A stretch of 64,000 bases of DNA from Chlorops oryzae (Eukaryota > Arthropoda > Insecta > Diptera > Chloropidae). The notes beneath the pieces were generated by a model, which worked only from the letters and a program-made list of their open reading frames with translations, was not told where the DNA came from and ran no database searches. Position numbers and translations under genes: made by a program. Position 1 is the first letter of the stretch, and each line of letters starts with the position of its first letter. Shown here in pieces: positions 32,106 to 42,805 of the stretch. The stretch covers positions 112,623,401 to 112,687,400 of the forward strand of contig CM035806.1 in the NCBI GenBank assembly GCA_020466095.1. Reading direction: 5' to 3'.

Positions 32106-33411
32106 GTAAGGTATGTATACGAAAAAAACTGGTCGCGCACGAACGCTTGATTTCGTGTCAATAGTAACGGGAAGCTTACGTTTTATATACCAACGTGTAG
32201 CTTATTCTATGTTACACATTATTGCATCATCATTTTAAGCATAGTGTGTTCAGTAGTCGATATGAATTCAGGCAGAGCAGAAGTAAGTAAAATAATTGTG
32301 CGCAAAAAGCAGGAAAATCCGCACCTTTCACACAAAGACATCGCAAAGCTTTTGAATGTTGCAAAATCAACGGTAACTCTCGTTCTAAAAAATTATAATG
32401 AAAGGTTGACAACTGAAAGGAAAGCTGGAAGCGGCAGAAAAAGTGGATTTGAATCGAAAGAAACGGCTAATAAAGTTGTCCGTATATTAAGACAGAATCC
32501 TGGGCTCTCTATTAGGGATGTAGCCAAAAAGGTGAACATGTCACCTAGTTATGTCCAAAATGTAAAAAAAAAGGAACGGTCTACAATCGTTTAAGGTTCC
32601 ATTGCGACCAAATAGAACGGACAAGCAAAATACAACGGCGAAATCACGTGCTAGAAGACTATATGACAAAATTTGGCATAAATACAACTGCGTCATAATG
32701 GATGATGAAACTTACGTCAAAGCCGATTTCAAACAGATTCCCGGTAAACTTTTTTATACAGCTAAGGAAAGGGGTGGTGTTTTGGCAAAATTTAAAGAAA
32801 AAAAAGTGGACAAATTCGCCAAAAAATATATGGTCTGGCAAGCAATCTACAAGTGCGGCTTAAAAAGTAGCGCTTTTGTGACAACGGGAACTGTAAACTA
32901 GCAAACTTATGTGGAAGAGTGCTTGGAGAAAAGGCTACTGCCTTTAATACGTCGCCATCAAGATCCAGTATTGTTTTGGCCCGATTTGGCAACATGCCAT
33001 TACGGGAAAGTAGCGACGAAATGGTATGAAGACCATGGTATAAATATTGTTCCCAAAAGTTTCAACCCACCAAATTGTCCTGAGCTTCGGCCAATTGAAA
33101 AATTCTGGGCTATTATGAAAAGAAAACTGCTAAAAACAAAAATAACTGCCAAAAATGAGCGGGATTTTAAATTTAAATGGGTCAAGGCAGCATCTGAAAT
33201 AAGTCAGAATGATGTGCAACGCCTCATGTCAGGCGTCAATTCCAAGCTACGAGGTTTCGCTTATAATTCTAGGAAATAAAGAGACGTATCAATTTTTTTA
33301 TTCCACTAATCATAAGCTTTTATAATTTATATACTTTTCGTTTGTCGGTAAGTATGAACTTATTTTTCACGTGATATACTACGACCAGTTTTTTTCGTAT
33401 ACATACCTTAA
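32106..33411 (+). mobile_element. Tc1-like DD37E DNA transposon
   Basis: Inverted ends AAGGTATGTATACG then AAAAAAACTGGTCG, with TA at both junctions (the exact first bases are ambiguous). One transposase gene is inside. The element splits LOA RT after LSPLLWN; because the family target is TA, the RT frame is kept after removal. About 1.3 kb, full length. Confidence 0.8.
32244..33279 (+). pseudogene. DD37E transposase, two lesions
   Basis: The N-terminal region (32262-32594) is a paired-type HTH (HLSHKDIAKLLNVAKSTV and a second helix set with LSIRDVAKKVNMSPSYV). The catalytic part shows Asp in VIMDDETYVKAD, Asp in FWPDLATCHY and Glu in LRPIEKFW. I count 37 residues between the last two, the DD37E spacing known from mosquito-type Tc1 relatives. 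A frameshift in an A-run near 32570 and an in-frame TAG at 32899-32901 (after TTGTVN) break it. Otherwise it is well preserved. Confidence 0.85.
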
Positions 33412-34070
33412 TAGACGAACTGTTGACAGTGCTGACAAACAACGCCTACACAGTTCAAGGATATGCAGACGACGTAGTAATTGTGGTTCAAGGAAAATTT
33501 GAAACCACGATAACTGAACGAATGCAAAAAGGACTCAACATCGTCCATAGATGGTGCTGCGACAAAGGGCTGACAGTAAACCCTTCAAAAACGATACTAG
33601 TGCCGTTTACAGATCGTAGAAAACTCCATCTTAGTACGATCCACTTAAGCGATGTTCCAATCACAACGTCGGACACCGCTAAGTACCTAGGTGTCACATT
33701 CGACAAAAAGCTTAACTGGAATGAGCACACAGAGAGACTCATCAGCAGAGCCACTAGATTGGTGATGATGAGCCAACGGCTCTATGGGAAAACCTGAAGC
33801 CTTAAGCCAAAACTTATCTTCTGGTCTTACCAAACCGTGATAAAGCCCGCAATTACGTATGCGGCGCTAGCATGGTGGCAGAAGGCAAGTCAGAGGAAAA
33901 CCCAGGCTGCCCTTAGCAAACTCGAACGCCTGATCTGCTTAGGCGTTACAGGAGCGACTAAATCAGCGCCCACAGCGGCAATGTGCGCCCTATTGAATAT
34001 AACACCTCTTCACATAGAAATACAAATGGAGGCTGCAAGAAGCGCACTTAAATTACCTTAAATTCTCTCC

Positions 34071-35078
34071 TTGAAAGCAGGGGAGCTCACGGGCCACCTT
34101 AGCATCCTGGAAACGCCTTTTTATGAACCTTCATTCAGGATGCCAGACGGTTGCGAGAAAACATACATATTCAACAGGAAGTTCGAGGTTTTGATACACC
34201 CCCGACAATCCTGGGCGGATAGAAAGATATACCTACCAGCGGGAACACTAGCATGGTACACGGACGGTTCAAAACTTGAAAATGAGAACAGTGGGGCCGG
34301 AGTCAATGGCCCCAATCTCAAACTATCCGTCCCGATGGGAAAATTTCCATCAGTCTTTCAGGCAGAAATTTATGCCATTGAACTATGCGCCAGAGATTGT
34401 CTAAGAAGACGCCTTTCTGGAGCGCTCATAGCCATTCACTCGGACAGCCAAGCAGCGCTTAAAGCCTTGCAATCCAACGTTGTGAGCTCAAAACTTGTGC
34501 TGCTCTGCCTAAAACTTCTTCAGGAACTATCTAAGTGCAATCATGTAACGCTTATATGGATTCTTGAACACGAAGGAATTGAAGGCAACGAAATAGCAGA
34601 CCAGCTTGCAAAGAAGGGAGCTGATACAGACTTCATAGGTCCAGAATCCTTCTGTACTGTACAGGCGAGCTATCTTGACAACATCCTGGAGGCATGGAAA
34701 CACAGGAAGATTAGCAGACACTGGGCCAAGCTCGACGGCCTACGGCAGGCAAAAAATCTCCTGAGACCAGGCTGTTTTAAAGCCAAGGAAATTCTAAGCC
34801 TCAGTAGGCTTGAAATTAGCCTACTAACCGGAGTCATGACTGGTCATGGACCACTTGGGTACCATCTGAAGAGAATAAATCTCTCAGACACGGACATATG
34901 CCGATTCTGCAAAGAGCAGTGCGAGACCACCACTCACCTGCACTGTTCTTGCCCGGCACTCGCCACCAAGCGATTGAAATACCTCAACAAGGCGTTTCCA
35001 CAGCCTAATGAGGTAAAAACATTTAATCCCAGATCAACCGTAGCGCTTATCAAAAGCCTTAGACTGAGCTGGTGTTAA
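34071..35078 (+). pseudogene. LOA RNase H and C-terminal domain
   Basis: 335-aa open frame. RNase H motifs are WYTDGSKLENE (Asp), FQAEIYAIELC (Glu), IHSDSQAALKAL (Asp) and EGNEIADQLAKKG (Asp). A Cys/His cluster follows (CRFCKEQCETTTHLHCSC), known at the end of such proteins. The frame is the C-terminus of the RT polyprotein and is separated from it only by a stop at about 34060. All RNase H residues look intact. Confidence 0.85.
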
Positions 35079-35150
35079 CAAAACACATGATAGCACAATA
35101 GATCACCTCTGGTCGCAGTGCACAATTGTCCCTGTACTAATAATAATAAC

Positions 35151-35497
35151 AAAATTATTAATTATTTTTCTTGTTATTAAATGAGTTGTTATCATTTGCC
35201 CGGTATGTTGATTTAATTTAAAAAAATACGTACCTAAATTTTATCCCAATGCTTATGATGCTAAATTTTTCATAATCAAAAATCAAATCTTGTATGGTAT
35301 GATAATAGAATACTTTATTTGCTGCAAAGAAAGATATACTATCTATATTCGTACTAACGTTTGCTTGACACCTTATAATTTTAATTTTTCGCTTTGGGGA
35401 CTATGAGAATGATGTATCCGGGAGTTTTCTTTTGGCGGTTTGCTTTAAATACCAACGGCAATGCTTCCGCAATAATATTGTTTTGCGATATCTCAAA
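35151..35497. other. no recognised feature
   Basis: AT-rich flank between the LOA tail and the G3 LTR. The frame starting at 35394 runs across the LTR junction and into the Transib-like insert, so it is not a gene. Confidence 0.5.
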
Positions 35498-36141
35498 TGT
35501 AGGTGTAGCATTAACAACCGTGCCGCACACTGGTCTGAAATATTATTCTAGCACGACAAAAATCAAAAAATTTTTTGTCGCGGATTCCAATAATCATTGC
35601 AGAGTCTTATTGTTAAATAGTTAAACTAACTTTTTTCGAAAATTATTTATCAAAAAAGGTAAAAACCTGTTGTTACGGCAACGGTAAAGTTGTTCTTTTA
35701 TTAGGTGTGAATGAAGAAGTGATACGAGGCTGTTTAAACAAATATTTGGTTTTTGATTTTTCTTTAATATTCCGTTAAAAAAAATAGTGGTAGCTATTAG
35801 AAGTTAATATTTGTACATTCTTAGAGCATTTTTATGTGCATTCGGTTTATTGTAACATTTAGTGTATAAGTGGCAGCTTGTTAAAGATTCATTATTTTTT
35901 CACTTAATAAAATAAAGAAAGCTATCTTTACATCAGCTTTTAAAAAAAGTTTTAAGAAGTTTTAAGCTCTAGTTTTGATTAACCTATCCCTTAAAGCAAA
36001 GTAAATGAGGTATATTACGATTCATAACCGTCGGTAACCGTCCGCAAGTTTCACAGCTCAATTACTCGGTTGCCGCGAAAGGTGGTATTTTTAAGGGGAT
36101 TCTATGGTTTTAAAGTCGAAAAAATGTATGTTTTCATGATA

Positions 36142-36867
36142 CAGGAGATTTCCGATTTAACGAGCTCAATGTTGCCAGCAATTCTCGTTAAATCGAATTT
36201 CTCGTTAAATTGAGTACCATCATAAAATCATTTTTTTCTTATTGTAAAAGATTTCGTAAGCGTTAAAAAAGGGGGAGGGGTTTGAGAAATCTTTTGCTTC
36301 ATTACATGGCGAGTCCGATTTATACGAGACCCGTACCAATCCAACTTCCCGCGGGGGCAAAGAAATTTCCACAATTTTTTTCATTTTAATTTTCGTAATT
36401 CCTTCCACCTAAGACCAAGAATCGTGGTGGGCAAAGCCCCGCCTAGGCCCTAGGTTGGTACGCGACTGATTTCTACTAACGTATTCTTACGTGGGGGATT
36501 TGGGGATTAAAAATTGATATCACTGAACAACTGTGCACAAATAAAGCGGTAAGTCCAACAGCGCCTGCGTTTTTTTGATTTCACGCAGGTCACGCAAAAT
36601 TGAACATTACTTTTCATACATTGACTGCTTGCGGCAGTTGGAGCAGCACACGCGCTTTTAGACTCTTCGTCTAACTATTTCTTGGAGTCCTCTTTGTTTC
36701 TCTTTATGCTTTTTCACTGATTTCTTATGTTGCTCGCTAAACCGAGTGCACACAAATATTTTTGTGCCATTTTGCTCGTTATTTAAGATACTCAATGGAA
36801 CGAATTTAAATTCTCGTTAAATGCGAAACTCGCTAACGCGAATACTCGTTAAATCGGAAATCTCCTG
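36142..36867. mobile_element. pogo-like MITE, TA target
   Basis: Inverted ends CAGGAGATTTCCGATTTAAC flanked by TA on both sides (36140-36141 and 36868-36869). The motif CTCGTTAAAT repeats in sub-terminal positions. CAG-starting ends and TA target fit pogo/Tigger-type elements. No transposase; the 62-aa frame at 36220-36408 is not recognised. Confidence 0.65.
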
Positions 36868-37147
36868 TATTTTGGTGGAGACGTGAATAATGTTGGTGTA
36901 TTTTTTTTTTTTACATGTTATAGCTTGACTTCTTAAGTATATTTAAAAAAAGTGAAAGTATTGATAAACAAATCCGTAGCAGCGATTCTCCGGAGGCACC
37001 TAGAAAAAAAGTTGTTTTGCGGTGAACATGATTGAAGGTTACCGGATCATGTGAAAAAAACGGAAACATGTTTTTAAAAGAAAATTTGTTTACCGAGATA
37101 ACGCTGAAGCATTTTTAAACGATTGGTCAAGTAGATTTTGCATCATC

Positions 37148-37606
37148 GTGTTCACCGACTTCAAAAAAGTCCATTTGCACAAAATCGATTTAAAGTTTTT
37201 TTTTTCTCGAACACATGCAAGTGGGCCACTCGCTTTGAAACCCTGTATCTGGTACAACTTGCCTCCTAGCGCTCACAAGATTTTATTACATGGCAGCTTG
37301 GCCGTAAAATTCGCCATGGTCCCGATAGGACATCTCTCCGAGGAAGCCCAAGAGTCACGGAATAAAGACTACAGGAAATATCGAGAACACCATACCAGAA
37401 AATCGCCTCGACTAAATACTATGACTGATTTAGTTCATATTCTGCTTGTGACCTCTGATCCGGTAGTTTCTCATCATCGACAGCAAGAAAAAATCAACAT
37501 CAAAGCGCTACATCCAGAAGCGCAAGCGCTTATTAAAAAGGCACTCCAGGACGAAGATTCTGATAAAAAGTCAAAAGCTCCAGCATCAGGCAACTACATA
37601 CGTTGA
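37148..37606 (+). pseudogene. transposon-encoded protein fragment, probably Transib transposase C-terminus
   Basis: The frame is informative from about residue 20 on: SGPLALKPCIWYNLPPSAHK, then LHGS, then MVPIGHLSEEAQESRNKDY, then YREHHTRKSPRLNTMTDL and LLVTSDPVVS. Such a string (PIG-LSEEA-E-RNK..YR-HHTRK) recurs in insect transposon proteins and fits the end of Transib transposases, where an acidic catalytic residue lies. The upstream two thirds, including the other catalytic residues, are missing. The assignment rests on the element's ends and on my recollection of the family. Confidence 0.6.
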
Positions 37607-38086
37607 AGAGTCTAAGGATGAATCTGATTCCGACTTTGATTTTATTTAATTGTGGAAAAATAAAATTTGGAAATTATAAAAGATTTTAAGTAATGGTTAT
37701 TAGTCTATGATTTTTTTCAATTATTTGCTCAATAACTTGAGTACGTTATTCAGAATATTTTTTATATATTTTTACCAATTATTAAGACCAAAAGAAAGCT
37801 TTAAAGTCAAAAATATATTTTTGTCGCGCTACAAAGAAATTTCAGACCACTGTGTGCCGGTTGGCAACCCAGTTGATACACTCACCCTCTCGCTCGCACC
37901 TACGCTTACCTAACATTAATATATCGATTATGTATAAGCTAGACTAGTTTTATCGATTTCCTAACTATAAGCACTTTTGTATAAAGAGGTCATTAAATAA
38001 AAAGCCGTCATCGATATAGCGCGTACTACAAATATCAGAAGTTGCTTGTGTCCACAGCGCCTAAAGTAAATTTTTTTTCTCTCTAA

Positions 38087-38856
38087 TAGCGCGTTTCTAT
38101 ATGGTGTTTAACTCCGAGATGTTTAGCTAAACACTTCGAGCGGTTCCACGTATGCGAGGTGTTTAAGTTTGACAGCTGTTTGTTTATTTACAATTACAAG
38201 CAGTGTTGTCATTTGTAAGAAAATCACTTGAAGGGAAAGAGGGACAGAATTATTAAATTCGGCAAAATGTAGGGAATTCGTGGTATATTCTTAAATATTA
38301 AGAGATATTTTGAATATGGTTTCTTGTCGATCAATAAAAACGACAAAATAAACGCCTCGTCTCGTGGAGTTGGAAGTGGATAACCCAGAAAAAACTATAT
38401 CTGAAAGAATTTAGGAGGATTATAATTTTTACACGGTTTTGAAATCGATTTCTGTGACATGGCCCATAACCTTAATTTTATTATTTTTGGTAAAAACTAT
38501 CGTTCAGCATCGATACTCTACCAAGAATCATGCAATACAAGATTATGCCTTGCGCAAATTATACATTTTTTTCGAATTTTTGCGTGTGTAAAAAAATTTT
38601 GGGAATTTTTTGTAGTTTTGTTTTTGGCAACATTTTTTTGTTTTTTGTTTTGATTTTCTTTTGACAGTTAGATATGCATGAAATTCCGATACGAAAAATC
38701 GATTTTTTTCCTATCGATGACAGTGTTTATGAGGTGTTAAAGAGATAAACACTTTGTTATCGCGTTTAACTTTTGTATGGCAAAACACGAGTTTAACACC
38801 TCGTTTAGGGCCCTAAACGCTTAAACGCGAGTTAAACACCTTATGGAAATGCACTA
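38087..38856. mobile_element. Harbinger-like MITE, TAA target
   Basis: Inverted ends TAGCGCGTTTCTATATGG and TAGTGCATTTCCATAAGG, each followed by TGTTTAACTC. The flanks are TAA on both sides (38084-38086 and 38857-38859), as expected for PIF/Harbinger (TWA). The interior is AT-rich, and the 64-aa frame at 38459-38653 is not recognised. Confidence 0.7.
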
Positions 38857-38965
38857 TAAAATTTCGGTACTCGGTCTTTCATTTTAAAACGTGCGTTTTC
38901 TTATTTTTAAACCGAAAATATTTTGAACGCGAAAATTCGTCAATTGACTATAAAGAAAAATTAAA

Positions 38966-40584
38966 ATGGACTCCAACATCGATTTTCAAAATTTGTCGGC
39001 AACGCAACTACGAGCGTGGCTGCAACATGTAGGACTGTAGGTCTAACTGTCGACGTCGAAAAGCCTTTGCCGCGATGGGGAAATACACCATTAGGCAGGT
39101 ATAGGAAATTCAACAAATTGGGGAAATTCACCAAAAAGCTACCAACAAAAACATTAAGCAGGAATAGGAAATTCAACAAATTCGAGAAATTCACCAGAAA
39201 GCTACCAACAACAATACGGGTAGACACAAAGTGGCACTATGATGCCACTTGCAAGAAAATTATCAAAGAAACACGGCGTCGGCTCGGTTTTTTATATTGC
39301 TTGAAAAGTTCATAATTGAAACTTTATTAAATTTATTACGATATGTTTTTGATAAATGTGCACGAATGTTTTCATTTTGTAATAAATTGACATACATTTT
39401 TGACTACAGCTACGAATTTGATTGTACATAGAATTTAGCATTTTTGCTGAAATAGTGTGATCAAAAAGTTATGTGGACAGGGTAGGACTAAAAAAACAAT
39501 TTCTGTTTCTCCTTGATATTAAGATTCCTTGATTATTTTTATGTTTTTCAAGCTTTTCATATGATTTTATGAGTTTGGTAGATATTTTATATGTAATGTA
39601 CTCGAAAATCTCCCAAAATTAAAAAGCAAAGTGGCAATGCATTTCACCACAGCAGAGCTAAAGATTTCGCTGCCATTACATGTCTCTCTTTTCCTCATGC
39701 TATATGCCTATGTTGAAGCAGCGTAGCTCTAACACATTGCAGGGATTAGGAAGAAGAAGAGTTAGACCTATAGTCCTATATGGCTGCAAGCATTTGGCTT
39801 GTCCGCGGACGGCGATATCGAAAGTTAAACGGCCCGCTTGGCTGAAGTTCCAGCAGACCAGCATGGCGAATGCCCTAATTTACGGAACCATGAGGATCCA
39901 GATTTAAGCAATGACAGTCCCTTCGAAGCATTTACAGTTTTGGATTACGTGATCGGCAGTGACAGCGACGGACACGAAGTAACGGTCCAAAAGCGTGAAC
40001 AACAAGGTGAACAACAGTACAACGAAGCAACACATACGAGTAAAAAGGACGGCGAGTCAACCGAATTTCAACGAGAAAACAAAAGAGCGAGCGATATTCC
40101 AGTCATTTCCACACAAGGAGCTGCAATTCCACGAATGATAGAAAACGTTAAAGAGCAACATGAGTTTGCAAGCACGGGAACACAACTGGAAACCTTAACG
40201 CGTAAGGTAGATTTATTACTGCGGGAAAAATCTACTAGAAAGGGAAAATCTGTTTTTAAAGCAAGCCAATAAACTGCCAATTACGTCAGCTCCAAACACA
40301 GGGATTGGCAGTACTGAAAGTGAATTTATCCCGTTCGAAGACTTAAAAATTTTTTTTTCTGAATTCGATGGATCGCAATGTTTCACTACCTGGTTAACTC
40401 AACTAAAAAGCGTCCATGCAAGCTGCAATTTACATGACAAAAACCTTCGAATAATTCTAATGACAAAACTCAAAGGCAAAGCTCTCGCCTGGTTACAGTG
40501 TCAACCGAACGCGCTGACAATGACTATCGACAATTTATTACAAGAAATGGAAATGATGTTCAACACAAAGGAAAGCAAACTATC
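38966..40584 (+). pseudogene. Gypsy gag N-terminal half (G3), split
   Basis: Starts MDSNIDFQNLSATQLRAWLQ at 38966, is interrupted by a 755-bp insert, and resumes AFGLSADGDIES at 39790, so the SAP-like motif is restored when the insert is removed. A TAA stop follows DIES. The acidic linker (39838-40272) leads, after a frameshift near 40255, into the capsid-like region with LQEMEMMF just before the next insert at 40585. The capsid would form the cytoplasmic particle. Confidence 0.75.
39026..39780. mobile_element. MULE-like insert with 9-bp target duplication
   Basis: Inverted ends TGTAGGACTGTAGGTCTAAC and TATAGGACTATAGGTCTAAC, flanked by the exact 9-bp repeat TGGCTGCAA (39017-39025 and 39781-39789). 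A 9-bp duplication is typical of Mutator-like elements. The gag frame is continuous without it. Inside is a short tandem repeat (unit with AGGAAATTCAACAAATT, 39102-39200), so the open frame at 39016-39315 is repeat translation. Confidence 0.75.
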
Positions 40585-40839
40585 CCCAGCAAACATTTGC
40601 ATAAGCTTTTTACAAAGGTGCTTACTATTCATATGTTTCCAAGAAATTTTCCAAACTTTTTCCAAGCATATATGTGCTATATTAAATTCGCAAACATTTC
40701 CCAAACGCTTTCCAAATGTGTTTGGGAAACGTTAAATTTCTCAAGTACTTCGCAAATCCGTACATACATCGTACATACATACGAGGTGTCTACAGTTCGA
40801 TTTTTTCGAACGTTAATATATTAATTCTACCACGCGCGA

Positions 40840-41215
40840 ATGAGATCTCTCGGTAGCGTAATGGGAGCGTGTTGCGATTTGTAACCTGGAGGGCTCGAGT
40901 TCGATTCCTGTCGCGGGCGAAAAAAGATTGTGGAAAAATTGGGACGTAGAAAGATATGTGAGGTAAAATTTGATCCACTTAGAGGGGAGAAAGAAAGTTG
41001 GGAGTTATAAATTTAGGTTCATATCCGGTCGTCAGAAACGTAATGCATACACATGTGCTTTAAAAAAAAATTTTTTTTTTTTTATAAATGTTTGGATGAA
41101 AGCTAGATATTCCTCTTAGTTTTGAAATATTATTTAAATGTTTTATTATCTACCTAAGTATTAAAAAAAAAAAAAAAAAACCCTCGCCGCAGCGGGGATT
41201 GAACCCGCCTACAGT
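40840..41215. repeat. pair of convergent tRNA-like modules
   Basis: A plus-strand module (40840-40918) has an A-box-like TCTCGGTAGCGTAATGGGAG and a B box GAGTTCGATTCCTG. A minus-strand module (41178-41215) reads GGCGGGTTCAATCCCCGC on the complement. The pair is arranged as in T1 at 29320-29605. The outer inverted ends of T1/T2 are not visible here, so this may be a related element that lost them. Confidence 0.5.
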
Positions 41216-41234
41216 GGATTGGTACTGCTTGTTT

Positions 41235-41486
41235 GGTTGGTTGGTTGGTTGGTTGAAGTGGATGCCACTTAGGCCGTTTATCGGCCCATTGTGATACCAC
41301 AATTAGTTTTTTCTTGTGTTTGTGCGTGTGTATGTCTTTTTATGTAGTGTGCCCCTAACATGTGATTTTTGAAAAACCAGTGCTAGGCTTGGAACATTAC
41401 ACTCCGTTTCGCCTGTGCCGGGAATCGAACCTCGGACCCTGGGATCAAGAGCATATCACGCATCCCCTACGCTATCCCAGAGCCAC
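41235..41486 (-). mobile_element. tRNA-derived SINE with 12-bp target duplication
   Basis: On the minus strand the head runs GTGGCTCTGGGATAGCGTAG (A box) to GAGGTTCGATTCCCGGC (B box), then a 150-bp body, then a CAAC/(AACC)n tail at 41235-41256. The flanks are the exact repeat TACTGCTTGTTT (41223-41234 and 41487-41498). This is a complete, recent-looking SINE, which would have been mobilised by a partner LINE. Confidence 0.85.
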
Positions 41487-41512
41487 TACTGCTTGTTTAG
41501 GCTTGGAAAATA

Positions 41513-42805
41513 ACAGGTTGGCTGATAAGTCCCCGGTCTGACAAAGAAAAACACATTTTTTTGTCAAAATTCGTTTTTATTATTCAACATAGTTCCCTTC
41601 AAGAGCGATACAACGATTATAACGACCTTCCAATTTTTTGATACCATTTTGGTAGTACTCCTTCGGTTTTGCCTCAAAATAGGCCTCAGTTTCGGCGATC
41701 ACCTCTTCATTGCAGCCAAATTTTTTCCCTGCGAGCATCCTTTTGTGGTCTGAGAACAAGAAAAAGTCGCTGGGGGCCAGATCTGGTGAATACGGTGGGT
41801 GGGAAAGCAATTCGAAGCCTAATTCATGAATTTTTGCCATCGTTCTCAATGACTTGTGGCACGGTGCGTTGTCTTGGTGGAACAACACTTTTTTCTTCTT
41901 CATATGGGGCCGTTTTGCCGCGATTTCGACCTTCAAACGCTCCAATAGCGACATATAATAGTCACTGTTGATGGTTTTTCCCTTCTCAAGATAATCGATA
42001 AAAATTATTCCATGCCCATCCTAAAAAACAGAGGCCATTACTTTGCCAGCGGACTTTTGAGTCCTTCCACGCTTCGGAGACGGTTCACCGATCGCTGTCC
42101 ACTCAGCCGACTGTCGATTGGACTCAGGAGTGTAGTGATAGAGCCATGTTTAATCCATTGTCACATATCGACGCAAAAACTCGGGTGTATTGCGAGTTAA
42201 CAGCTGCAAACACCGCTCAGAATCATCAACACGTTGTTGTTTTTGGTCAAATGTGAGCTCGCGCGGCACCCATTTTGCACAGAGCTTTTTCATATCCAAA
42301 TATTGATGAATGATATGACCAACACGTTCCTTTGATATCTTTAAGGCCTCTGCTATCTCGATCAACTTCATTTTACGGTCATTCAAAATCATTTTGTGAA
42401 TTTTTTTGATGTTTTCGTCGGTAACCACCTCTTTCGGGCGTCCACTGCGTTCACCGTAGTCCGTGCTCATTTCACCACGCTTGAATTTTGCATACCAATC
42501 AATTATTGTTGATTTTCCTGGGGCAGAGTCCGGAAACTCATTATCAAGCCAAGTTTTTGCTTCCACTGTATTATTTCCCTTCAGAAAACAGTATTTTATC
42601 AAAACACGAAATTCCTTTTTTTCCATTTTTTTCACAATAACAAAAGTTGCTTCACAAAAGACGCTCTATCTCACAAACTAATTGACTTACAGACGTCAAA
42701 TTTTGACACGAATCATTTGAAGGTTGCCACTATATAAAAATAATATGCATTTAATACTAGCGACGCCATCTATGTGTCAGACCGGGGACTTATCAGCCAA
42801 CCTGT
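41513..42805 (-). mobile_element. Himar1-like mariner, copy M2
   Basis: Same ends as M1 (ACAGGTTGGCTGATAAGTCC) with the TA duplication at 41511-41512 and 42806-42807. 1293 bp, opposite orientation to M1. Nearly identical to M1 over its whole length, so both derive from one recent family expansion. Confidence 0.9.
41580..42635 (-). pseudogene. mariner transposase with two nonsense mutations (M2)
   Basis: The N-terminal part (42626 to 42150) is intact up to VTMD, where the next codon GAA of DETW has become TAA (catalytic block). A second stop (TAG for TGG) lies in VFWDGHG near 42022. The C-terminal part (41954 to 41580) keeps HQDNAPCH and PDLAPSDFF. M2 retains the segment that is shifted in M1 (NSDYYMSLLERL region). 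Confidence 0.9.

Larger units (their letters stand above)
31668..34061 (+). pseudogene. LOA reverse transcriptase, interrupted
   Basis: Begins at TPKAFRPISLSSFLLK and runs through GAFLDIQGAFDNT (catalytic Asp), RGCPQGWVLSPLLWN, is broken by the DD37E insert, and resumes with VQGYADDVVIV (catalytic Asp pair) at about 33455. It then continues through KYLGVTFDKKLNW and the thumb. Stops lie near 33797 (after QRLYGKT) and near 34059. RT motifs are intact, so loss of function comes from truncation, insertion and nonsense changes. Confidence 0.85.
31668..35150 (+). mobile_element. LOA-clade non-LTR retrotransposon (N5), 5' truncated
   Basis: Contains RT, RNase H and a C-terminal Cys/His motif on the plus strand and ends with a (TAA)n tail near 35140. 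RNase H in a non-LTR element and the motif string LGAFLDIQGAFDNT..RGCPQGWVLSPLLWN are typical of LOA-type elements. The endonuclease and gag are absent, as in a 5'-truncated copy. A DD37E element is inserted at 32106-33411. Confidence 0.8.
35526..37854. mobile_element. Transib-like DNA transposon, non-functional
   Basis: Inverted ends CACACTGGTCTGAAAT and CACAGTGGTCTGAAAT extend with TAGCRCGACAAAAAT. The flanks are the exact 5-bp GC-rich duplication TGCCG (35521-35525 and 37855-37859). CAC-starting ends plus a 5-bp GC-rich target are the known signature of Transib, the superfamily that gave rise to RAG1. It encodes one protein fragment (37148-37606) and holds a pogo-like MITE (36142-36867). 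Confidence 0.75.
35498..38037 (+). repeat. 5' LTR of G3, interrupted
   Basis: LTR halves at 35498-35525 and 37855-38037 are separated by the Transib-like element. Without it the LTR is about 200 bp. It contains the AATAAA signal and the GCCGTCATCGATATAGCGCG segment also found in the 3' LTR at 62980-63010. Confidence 0.75.

Noticed and set aside
35394..35624. 76-aa frame upstream of G3
   Set aside because: It crosses the LTR start and the Transib-like end, so it is a junction artefact.
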